Source of the DNA: GCA-2748575 sp965222725
Lineage (GTDB): Bacteria > Pseudomonadota > Gammaproteobacteria > Pseudomonadales > Ketobacteraceae
Direction: 5' to 3'
Assembly (NCBI GenBank): GCA_965222725.1
Contig: OZ244969.1
Location: 4,216,001 to 4,280,000 of the forward strand
DNA length: 64,000 bases
Part shown: one piece after another, positions 1 through 6,571 of the stretch
Position numbering within the stretch: position 1 is the stretch's first letter
How the letters are laid out: each line of letters starts with the position of its first letter
The notes under the pieces: generated by a model
What the model saw: the letters and a program-made list of their open reading frames with translations, nothing else
Told to the model about the DNA's origin: nothing
Databases searched by the model: none
Made by a program: the position numbers and the translations under genes

Positions 1-467
1 GCTATGGCAACACGTTGTTTTTCCCCGCCTGAGAGTGTTTGGGGCAGCGCTTTTCGGCGATCCTGTAGCCCTAACTTTCTAATCAGTTCGCCGCAACGTT
101 GCCTTACGGAGTCCGTTTTCTCATCAAGCAGTGACGCGGGAAACAGAATATTCTCTTCGACTGTTAGAGCATCCAGCAAATTAAAGGACTGAAAGATAAA
201 GCCGATGGTTTTGGCCCGGATATCCGGTAACTGCGAAGGTTTCAACTGCGTGATATCCACCCCATCAATGAGCACTTCACCTTCATCGGCACTCAGCAGG
301 CCCCCCAGCATTGACAGAAAGGTTGTTTTGCCGGAGCCAGACGGCCCCATAATAAGTAATATTTCACCCATTCTGATCTGGAGCGAAATTTGGTCGACGG
401 CGCTAACTTTAGCAGCTCCAACCCCAAAAGATTTGGAAATACTGCGTGTTTCTAAAATGATGCTCAT
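1..467 (-). CDS. ABC transporter ATP-binding protein, LolD/MacB type (partial, cut by left edge)
   Basis: Energises the two FtsX-type permeases encoded just upstream. Only about the first 155 residues are present. Visible are the Walker A motif GPSGSGKT (about residues 41-48), the Q-loop glutamine in FIFQSFN (about 93) and the ABC signature LSGGEKQ (about 145-151). Walker B and the switch histidine lie beyond the window. The start is the ATG at 467, only a few bases after the stop of the preceding permease, so the three genes are co-transcribed. The closest family is LolD/MacB-like ATPases paired with FtsX permeases, used to move lipoproteins or other envelope substrates. The substrate here is unknown. 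Confidence 0.9.
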   Translation of the reverse strand, partial: MSIILETRSISKSFGVGAAKVSAVDQISLQIRMGEILLIMGPSGSGKTTFLSMLGGLLSADEGEVLIDGVDITQLKPSQLPDIRAKTIGFIFQSFNLLDALTVEENILFPASLLDEKTDSVRQRCGELIRKLGLQDRRKALPQTLSGGEKQRVAI

Positions 468-470
468 CGA

Positions 471-1592
471 TTACCCATTTTTGTAGGCCAGGGCCGGATC
501 CAGGCTAATCAACTTAATCGCCGGATAGACTGACCCGATAACGGCGATTACGAATGCCAATGGCACTGGTTTTAGTATTAGCGACGGCGTTAGCGCCACC
601 GTGATCTGTGGTGCTATCAAGGGCATCGCCACACTCAACAGCACCAGGAAATTAATAGCTAACAGATACGCCAGTAAAGTGACGGCTATCGACTGCAATA
701 AAACCACTATAACCAATTGGTAATCCCTGGCGCCCACAGCCTTGATAATGGCCAGTTCCTTGCGCTTTTTAATCGCCAAGGAATAGCAGGCGTATCCTAT
801 GATCAACGCCGCCAGAGTGCTACAGATTAGCGTCATGATCAGAATGGTTTCGGCGCCCATCTGGGTTGCCATTTCGTAGTCATTGGCAATGAATTCCGCT
901 TGAGTGACCACATTGATATTGTCAATCTCAGTCATGATCTTTTGCTGAAGCGCTTTTATATCGACATCAGGCTCGGTATCCACCAGGTAATAGGAAAGCG
1001 TACCATCGGATGACAAAGAAGCTTGCAATCTATCCTTGAGCACAAAGAAAACCGGGTTTGCTGAGGAATATGTACCCTTGGAAAACCCCACTACCCGATA
1101 GCCCTTGTCCACTATCCGAACCGTATCGCCCTGCGCCAGACCAAAGACAGAACTCAGAGTATCAGGAACGATAATCTCATCCGGGTTTTCCAGGTGCCTT
1201 CCATCACTTAATGCCCAAGGCCCAGCGCGATCTTTTCCATCAGATAACCCCACCACAAAACCGAACAGCTTGTTATCCTGGACCTGTATCACGGTATTGA
1301 GATATAAAAACCCCGTCACCTGCTCAACACCTGCCATCTTTGCGATCGCCTCCCCTTTCCAGTCCCAAACAAAGGACGATGCCATGTGCATGTTGGATAC
1401 GCCGTCCTGCATAACCCAAAGATCGGGATTCATTTTATTGGGATAGGCGACAATTTGCTGAGTTTCACCCTGCCATACCGCGGCAAAGAACAAAGCAAGT
1501 AAAAACGAAAACGCAATACCAACCATGCTGGCCAGCGTTGCGGCCTTTTGCATAGTGAGTGTTTTGTATCCCCATCGCAGTATCATTTTCAT
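471..1592 (-). CDS. FtsX-type ABC transporter permease (second of pair)
   Basis: An inner-membrane permease of 373 residues. It has one transmembrane helix near residues 20-42, a large extracytoplasmic domain (about 45-245), and three C-terminal helices (about 250-275, 300-330, 345-365) with the charged KKRKELAIIKAVGA loop typical of the FtsX domain. It starts 3 bp after the upstream permease and ends 3 bp before the ATPase start, giving a tight permease-permease-ATPase unit. The pair may form a heterodimer as in LolC/LolE. It sits at the distal end of a copper-associated operon, so a role in envelope stress is plausible but inferred only from position. Confidence 0.88.
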   Translation of the reverse strand: MKMILRWGYKTLTMQKAATLASMVGIAFSFLLALFFAAVWQGETQQIVAYPNKMNPDLWVMQDGVSNMHMASSFVWDWKGEAIAKMAGVEQVTGFLYLNTVIQVQDNKLFGFVVGLSDGKDRAGPWALSDGRHLENPDEIIVPDTLSSVFGLAQGDTVRIVDKGYRVVGFSKGTYSSANPVFFVLKDRLQASLSSDGTLSYYLVDTEPDVDIKALQQKIMTEIDNINVVTQAEFIANDYEMATQMGAETILIMTLICSTLAALIIGYACYSLAIKKRKELAIIKAVGARDYQLVIVVLLQSIAVTLLAYLLAINFLVLLSVAMPLIAPQITVALTPSLILKPVPLAFVIAVIGSVYPAIKLISLDPALAYKNG

Positions 1593-1595
1593 CTT

Positions 1596-2729
1596 TCAGG
1601 AGGCCCTGTGAAGCGCAGTTATTGGGTCAGACTTGCGGATAAGCCCATAGGGGGCCACGGCGCCCAGCAGGGCAAAGAGCCCAACGATAATGCCTGCCTT
1701 AGTAAGTACCTGAGGGTGAAATATAGCAAAATAATAAACCGGTCGCGCCGATTCAATTAAATGACCGATAAAGTCGGCAAGCAACAAGCCAAGTACAGCC
1801 GAGAGCAACAGCAATACGCTGGATAGGCATAAAGTGAAACCAAACAAATGATGGGCTTGGAAGCCTAACGCCAACATGACTGCAAAATCCCTTTGTTGCC
1901 GGTGAGCGGCCGAAAACATCAACAGGCCAATCAACAAAGACCCCAGCAAGAACCCCACGCTCACCAGCAAACCTAGGATGGGTTTATAAAATCCCTGGCC
2001 CAGCTTCACGTCATTTTTTGCCATTTCCGAAAGCGTGAACAGATCAACCGAGGTCACCTCGCCCTCGATAGTTTGCCGTATTTTTTCCAATGGTGCCTTG
2101 GGATCCGTTTCGATCAATAAAAAACTGACCAACGGAAAGGTGCTCAAATCCGATGCAATATCAGAATCCAGAAAAAAATCGATCAATCCATCATAGTTTA
2201 TGAACGCAAAGGGTGTCATGAACGCTGCTTCACTGGTTATCCCAGATATGCTGAACGCAAAATTCGCCACAATGAACTCATCGCCGATGCTCAGGTCGTA
2301 CTTTTTGGCTAAAGAACGATCGATAACAATGCCTTGGCCTCGGTTCTTTGCTTCGCCCGCCAGCAAATTCGATGGACCACCGGCGGTATCAAACACAATA
2401 AGGTAAATCGGTGTTTGCATGCTTTTATGCCGGTAAATGACCGGCAGCGTGGTTAAGGGGTGCGCAGCCTTAACGCCGGGAACAGCTTCGATCTGTTCCC
2501 GCGCCAACTGTGGAATCACCGAGCGAGTGGCCATGAAATTGTTCACTTTCGACTGCACGGCAATCAGGTCTGAGCCACGATTAATGGAGGCAAGCTTGAG
2601 CTGTTCATATTGCCCCTGCTCGAAACCTTGCAATACCACAATCACTGCAATAGAAGCAGACAGCGCCAACACGGTAATAAAGGTATTGGCTTTGTCGTGT
2701 AGTAGTTGCTTTATAACAAACTTGAGCAT
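1596..2729 (-). CDS. FtsX-type ABC transporter permease (first of pair)
   Basis: A 377-residue inner-membrane permease with the same plan as its downstream partner. It has an N-terminal helix (about residues 15-38), a periplasmic domain with MacB-like periplasmic core features, and three C-terminal helices with an FtsX domain (about 255-370). It begins 26 bp downstream of the ferritin-like gene and continues without a gap into the second permease and the ATPase. The two permeases are clearly different sequences, not a recent duplication. The substrate is unknown. By family it could move lipoproteins, peptides or lipids across or out of the inner membrane. Confidence 0.88.
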   Translation of the reverse strand: MLKFVIKQLLHDKANTFITVLALSASIAVIVVLQGFEQGQYEQLKLASINRGSDLIAVQSKVNNFMATRSVIPQLAREQIEAVPGVKAAHPLTTLPVIYRHKSMQTPIYLIVFDTAGGPSNLLAGEAKNRGQGIVIDRSLAKKYDLSIGDEFIVANFAFSISGITSEAAFMTPFAFINYDGLIDFFLDSDIASDLSTFPLVSFLLIETDPKAPLEKIRQTIEGEVTSVDLFTLSEMAKNDVKLGQGFYKPILGLLVSVGFLLGSLLIGLLMFSAAHRQQRDFAVMLALGFQAHHLFGFTLCLSSVLLLLSAVLGLLLADFIGHLIESARPVYYFAIFHPQVLTKAGIIVGLFALLGAVAPYGLIRKSDPITALHRAS

Positions 2730-2755
2730 CGGATGCGTTACGTGTAAGGGCCCGA

Positions 2756-3214
2756 TCAGTAATCTTCAAGCCGGTTGGACGCATGAGTCATGCGCATCAT
2801 TTCATGCTCTTCCAGTGCCTGGAGTGTTTCCAGCAGTTCTCTGGCTGCGGGTATATCAGCCCGCGAAGCAAGATGCCGGTAAAGCTCAATCACCTGTTGG
2901 TGCTGGTCTGACACCACTTCCATGATTTGGGTGGCATCCAACTCGGCGAACGGCGCGTCGCAGTGTACGTGTTGGGTAATCGGGTGCCGGTTGACAAATT
3001 CATAGCACCAGGTGTTGAGTGCATGTTCGTTTCCTGATTTCTCAAAGCCGCTCACGACACCGCTTAGCACTTTCTCGTGCTCAGACAGATAATCCAACAT
3101 TATCCTGGCTCTCTCATCTACATTCTTGTCTTCACAATGAGATAAACATTCACTCAAATTGTGATGAAACTGCTGAGTCCAGTGGAGCACATCTTTTAGA
3201 GTTTCAATCTGCAT
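2756..3214 (-). CDS. Hemerythrin/ferritin-like four-helix protein
   Basis: A soluble, predicted all-helical protein of 152 residues. His- and Glu-rich helices recur: LHWTQQFHHNL near the start, LSEHEKVL about residues 44-51, SDQHQQVIELYRHL about 100-113, and EEHEMMRMTHASNRLEDY at the end. The spacing of Glu and His resembles di-metal four-helix bundles such as hemerythrin-like or ferritin-like proteins, but I cannot match it to a named family. It lies in the operon between an HMA-like small protein and the ABC permeases. A metal-binding or sensing role is inferred from the helices and the copper-associated neighbours. Confidence 0.6.
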   Translation of the reverse strand: MQIETLKDVLHWTQQFHHNLSECLSHCEDKNVDERARIMLDYLSEHEKVLSGVVSGFEKSGNEHALNTWCYEFVNRHPITQHVHCDAPFAELDATQIMEVVSDQHQQVIELYRHLASRADIPAARELLETLQALEEHEMMRMTHASNRLEDY

Positions 3215-3235
3215 ATTTTTGCCCTTTAAAAATGA

Positions 3236-3607
3236 TCAGTTTTTGCGTTTATTGCCCGGTGGCGACTGGTGGCAACTCCAGGGTTCATGGCCCGCATTGT
3301 CCTTTACGTTATCATCGACAAACCGGTAGTAGCCTGTTTTAAAACGCGTCCACCAGTCATGGCTGACTTCAACCGCATGCTTTTTCAGGACATCTTCAAC
3401 CCCATCAAGGCAAAGCCGCGATGCATCGTAAGCGATGTTGAGTACGTGATACCTGTCGTCAAAGGAAATATCATCTAATCCGTAAAGTTCATCAATTTCA
3501 GCAATGGCATCGAGCAAGCGGGAGCCGTCCGCCGGTTCAAGCTTCAAATGACGAACCACTAGGTTTACTTCAGAAACCCCTAAACGATGTTCTTTTTTAC
3601 CGGTCAT
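3236..3607 (-). CDS. Small protein with ferredoxin-like (HMA-like) fold lacking CxxC, conserved hypothetical
   Basis: A protein of 123 residues with good upstream GGGAG spacing to its ATG. The first 80 residues (VNLVVRHLKL, then YHVLNIAYDASRLCLDGVEDVLKKHAVEV) read like the beta-alpha-beta pattern of heavy-metal-associated domains, but the metal-binding CxxC loop is absent. The C-terminal third is polar and ends in a basic tail (GNKRKN). It sits between the APC permease and the ferritin-like protein with gaps under 30 bp, so it belongs to the same operon. Function unknown; a partner or regulator of the adjacent permease is one possibility. Confidence 0.6.
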   Translation of the reverse strand: MTGKKEHRLGVSEVNLVVRHLKLEPADGSRLLDAIAEIDELYGLDDISFDDRYHVLNIAYDASRLCLDGVEDVLKKHAVEVSHDWWTRFKTGYYRFVDDNVKDNAGHEPWSCHQSPPGNKRKN

Positions 3608-3635
3608 ATTTAATGCTCCCTAACCGTATAACCCA

Positions 3636-4988
3636 TTACGAATGATGGTGCTCATGTGAGTGGCTCTCATGCTGTTCCTGCTTTCGTGTAGCCGATCGCA
3701 AGAACCAAACCTCACCCAGAGCAATCAGCACCATCGTGATTAATGCGACTACCAAAACAAACGGGTCCGAGTTTAACTTCACCCAGCAGAACCCAACCAA
3801 CGCCAACAGATCCAATACAATGGCCACAACCGGAATCCAGCCTTTAGCGTTGATATCGTCTTTCAGATAGCGAATGACACCCCAATGAATCGCACAATCC
3901 ATAACCAGATAGAATATAATCCCCAGCGCGGCGATACGAGAAAGATCAAAGAACGCTGTCAGGATCAGCCCTAAAACAACCGTATATACCAATGTGTGTT
4001 TCTGGATGCTTCCCGGCATACCAAAATGCCGATGAGGAACCAGCTTCATTTCCGTCAACATCGCCAGCATACGGGAAACGGCAAAGATACTGGCAAGGAT
4101 ACCGCCGGCAGTTGCCGTGATGGCAATGGCAACCGTAAACCATACACCGTATTCACCGAGCGCTGGTCTGGCCGCAGCCGCCAGCGAGTAGTCGCGGGTC
4201 TCGATGATTTCAGCCAGAGAAAGATTGCTGGCAACCGCAAAACCAACCAGCGTGTAGATCAGCACGCAGGCCGCGATGGAAATAATAATGGCGCGGCCAA
4301 CATTTTTATGAGGATCGATGACTTCCGAACCGCTATTAGTTATAGTCGTAAAGCCTTTAAAAGCCAGAATCCCTAAGGCGGTTGCGCCAAGGAAATTGGC
4401 CATCGTACCGGTTTCCCCTACACGGTTGAAATCAACCGCCAGACTATCCGCCAGCCAAACACCGACAACACCAAAAATCAAAATACCGCCAATTTTCAGG
4501 ATGCCGATCAGCCCGGCAACTCCCTGGATCAACCGATTGCCAAGCAGGTTCACGATAAAAGCACTGATAATTAATACAACGCCGAGTATCGGCACCATAC
4601 GGCCTGACTCATCGCCGCCGAACAACTGCATGGTATATGAGCCAAAGGTACGAGCCAGAAAACTTTGCGCAATAACCATCGAAAAATACATTAACAGGGC
4701 ATTAAAGGCCGTGGGTAACCGATCCCCATAGGCTTTGTGGAGATACATGCCGATGCCCCCGGCTGAGGGGTAGGCATTGGAAATCTTGATATAGGAATAG
4801 GCGCTGAATGAAACGATCACGGCAGCAGCCAGAAATGCCAGCGGAAACAGGGCGCCAGTCATTTCGGCCATCTGCCCGGTTAGGGCAAATATCCCGGCGC
4901 CGATCATAACGCCGGTGCCGAGCATCACGGTTCCGGTCAGCGTCAAACTGCCCTCATCGTATTGTGTGGTACGATCCTGATCTTTCAT
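3636..4988 (-). CDS. APC-superfamily amino-acid/polyamine permease
   Basis: A 450-residue secondary transporter with about 12 transmembrane segments. The first helix carries the family signature GTGVMIGAGIFALTG (about residues 24-38), the unwound TM1 region that binds substrate amines. The segment around ALGILAFKGFTTITN (about 207-222) corresponds to the conserved TM6 region. The C-terminus is hydrophilic and His-rich (HESHSHEHHH), which is unusual for the family and suggests metal contact. The gene lies 53 bp downstream of the Met-rich protein in the CopA operon. The substrate is unknown; amino acids or amines that chelate copper are only a guess. Confidence 0.88.
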   Translation of the reverse strand: MKDQDRTTQYDEGSLTLTGTVMLGTGVMIGAGIFALTGQMAEMTGALFPLAFLAAAVIVSFSAYSYIKISNAYPSAGGIGMYLHKAYGDRLPTAFNALLMYFSMVIAQSFLARTFGSYTMQLFGGDESGRMVPILGVVLIISAFIVNLLGNRLIQGVAGLIGILKIGGILIFGVVGVWLADSLAVDFNRVGETGTMANFLGATALGILAFKGFTTITNSGSEVIDPHKNVGRAIIISIAACVLIYTLVGFAVASNLSLAEIIETRDYSLAAAARPALGEYGVWFTVAIAITATAGGILASIFAVSRMLAMLTEMKLVPHRHFGMPGSIQKHTLVYTVVLGLILTAFFDLSRIAALGIIFYLVMDCAIHWGVIRYLKDDINAKGWIPVVAIVLDLLALVGFCWVKLNSDPFVLVVALITMVLIALGEVWFLRSATRKQEQHESHSHEHHHS

Positions 4989-5041
4989 CCAATCTCCTTG
5001 GTAGGGTGCATTATTGCGATGAATCGGAGGATTTAAACCCG

Positions 5042-5542
5042 CTATTTCTTATGACGGTGACGCCGTGTTTTTCTGCTCTCGGACTCGTGATCCATCATCT
5101 GCCCCATCATCATCTGCCCCATCATCATCTGCCCCATCATCATTTGCATCATATTCATGCGTTGCTCCATCATATTCATCCGCTTCATCATGGTTTTTTC
5201 ATCCATTTTTTCCGCCATACCTTCTTTCTTGTGTTTGGCCATGTTCATGCCTTTTCCCATGCCATGGTTCATCATCTGCATGCCTTTTTGCATGGCCTCC
5301 ATGTGCTCTTGCATTAACTTATGGCGTTTATCCGGGTCGGTTTCGCTTTTGATTTTTGCCATTTGATCATGCATTTCCTGCATATGTTTATGCATCGCCA
5401 TCATTTGATCATGGCTCATCATACCCATCATCATGCCGCCTATGGCACCTTCTTTACCATCGTCATGATTGTGCCCTTTCTCGGCAAAGGCAGGTGACGA
5501 AATTGCGGCTGCGAAGACTAATGCTGGAATCAATTTTTTCAT
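5042..5542 (-). CDS. Exported Met/His-rich copper-binding-type protein
   Basis: A protein of 166 residues if started at MKKLIP, which has AGGAAA 7 bases upstream and a clear signal peptide ending near AFA-EKG. An upstream in-frame extension exists but would bury the signal peptide and overlap the preceding gene, so I rejected it. The mature part holds many Met and His residues (MMGMMSHDQMMAMHKHMQ region) and three tandem copies of the pentapeptide MMMGQ near the end. It finishes with a basic RKTRRHRHKK tail. Met-rich periplasmic proteins commonly bind Cu(I). Its place four genes after CopA supports a periplasmic copper-buffer role. Confidence 0.75.
   Translation of the reverse strand: MKKLIPALVFAAAISSPAFAEKGHNHDDGKEGAIGGMMMGMMSHDQMMAMHKHMQEMHDQMAKIKSETDPDKRHKLMQEHMEAMQKGMQMMNHGMGKGMNMAKHKKEGMAEKMDEKTMMKRMNMMEQRMNMMQMMMGQMMMGQMMMGQMMDHESESRKTRRHRHKK
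5093..5137. repeat. 15-bp tandem repeat, three copies, inside the Met-rich gene
   Basis: The unit CATCATCTGCCCCAT occurs three times in a row without mismatch, followed by a degenerate fourth unit. On the coding (minus) strand it encodes repeated Met-Met-Gly-Gln-Met. Perfect tandem copies suggest recent slippage expansion of the methionine ligand array. Confidence 0.95.
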
Positions 5543-5594
5543 TGGAATTTCCTCTTGGTGCTGGTCTCGTTTACTTTGCTTTGTAGAGTTGTTG

Positions 5595-6248
5595 TTACTC
5601 GCTTGAAGCTGTTTCACTGGTGCTGAGTTTTGGAATCCATGCGGGCGTTGACGCCATATAACGGCGGTACTCATCGCCAAACTCTTCTATAGCTATACGT
5701 TCCTCCCGTTTTGCCAGGCGCACATACACCACCACCAATATGGGGAACATCACCACCGTGGGAATGGTGGGCCATTGCAATAAAAAGCCAAACATAATCA
5801 GGATAAACGCGACGTACTGAGGATGTCGGCACCGGGCATACCACCCGGTTGTCGCCAGTGACCGGGTTTGCTGGGCTTTGTGCAATACACTCCATGCGGA
5901 AGCCAGCAGAAAGAAACCCACCACAATGAATAGATTGCTGGCGATATGCAGTGGATCAAAATGCGGGTCACCTTCAAACCCCATCAGTGTATGTAACAGG
6001 TGGCCATTCTCATGGGATAAAAAGTCAATACTGGGGTATTTTTCTGCGAGCCAGCCGGACAAGAAATAGATAGTTAACGGAAAACCATACATTTCTGTAA
6101 ACAAAGCAATGACAAAGGCTGAAAAAGCACCCAGGCTGCGCCAGTCTGTTTTTGTTTGCGGCTTGGTAAAGCTGAACGCAAAGAAAATGAAAATGGCTGA
6201 ATTGATAACGACTAACGTCCAGAGCCCGTAAGCGGAATCACCGTGCAT
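5595..6248 (-). CDS. Isoprenylcysteine carboxyl methyltransferase (ICMT)-like membrane protein
   Basis: A 217-residue integral membrane protein with about five hydrophobic helices. The C-terminal half carries the family's cofactor-binding signature, RHPQY (about residues 139-143), followed by KREERIAIEEFGDEYRRYM. These match the PEMT/ICMT-like methyltransferase group that uses S-adenosylmethionine in the membrane. In bacteria the substrate is usually unknown; lipids or small thiols are possible. It lies between the DUF2933 and Met-rich genes in the CopA operon. A paralogue with the same plan lies at 18770-19429, also in an operon with a MerR-type promoter. Confidence 0.8.
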   Translation of the reverse strand: MHGDSAYGLWTLVVINSAIFIFFAFSFTKPQTKTDWRSLGAFSAFVIALFTEMYGFPLTIYFLSGWLAEKYPSIDFLSHENGHLLHTLMGFEGDPHFDPLHIASNLFIVVGFFLLASAWSVLHKAQQTRSLATTGWYARCRHPQYVAFILIMFGFLLQWPTIPTVVMFPILVVVYVRLAKREERIAIEEFGDEYRRYMASTPAWIPKLSTSETASSE

Positions 6249-6274
6249 GTATGTTCTCCCTTGGTAACGTTATT

Positions 6275-6559
6275 CTAATGATGATGGCGGTGCTGGCTTT
6301 CCTTGCGTCCGTCTTCCAGTCCCTGTTGATAAGCATCTTTCTCGGATTCATCACTATGATCAGTATGATCTCCGTGCCCCCCGTGTCCGCCGTGCATAAA
6401 GAGATGCATTAACGGACACAACAACAGAATCAGGAAGGGTAAGAATTGAAAAAGATGCTCGCGGTGCTCCATCAGCAGAAAATAGCTGACGGCACCGATA
6501 AGCCCCAAAGCCGCCAGTCCTTTGGGCGTAAACCAAAAAGATTGTGATTGCTGAGCCAT
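6275..6559 (-). CDS. DUF2933-family small membrane protein with His-rich loop
   Basis: A 94-residue protein with two hydrophobic stretches (about residues 13-28 and 36-54). They are followed by a hydrophilic His/Gly/Asp tail containing HGGHGGHGDHTDHSDE and ending RHHH. This arrangement matches the DUF2933 family, which is often found next to copper ATPases and methyltransferase-like proteins. The gene starts 12 bp after the CopA stop and is in the same operon. A role in metal binding at the membrane is inferred from the His-rich tail and context; no biochemical function is known to me. Confidence 0.75.
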   Translation of the reverse strand: MAQQSQSFWFTPKGLAALGLIGAVSYFLLMEHREHLFQFLPFLILLLCPLMHLFMHGGHGGHGDHTDHSDESEKDAYQQGLEDGRKESQHRHHH

Positions 6560-6571
6560 GATGACCTCCGA

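Noticed and set aside
5543..5680. N-terminal extension of the Met-rich protein
   Set aside because: It would place a signal peptide in the interior and overlap the preceding methyltransferase gene; AGGAAA and the signal peptide favour the start at 5542.
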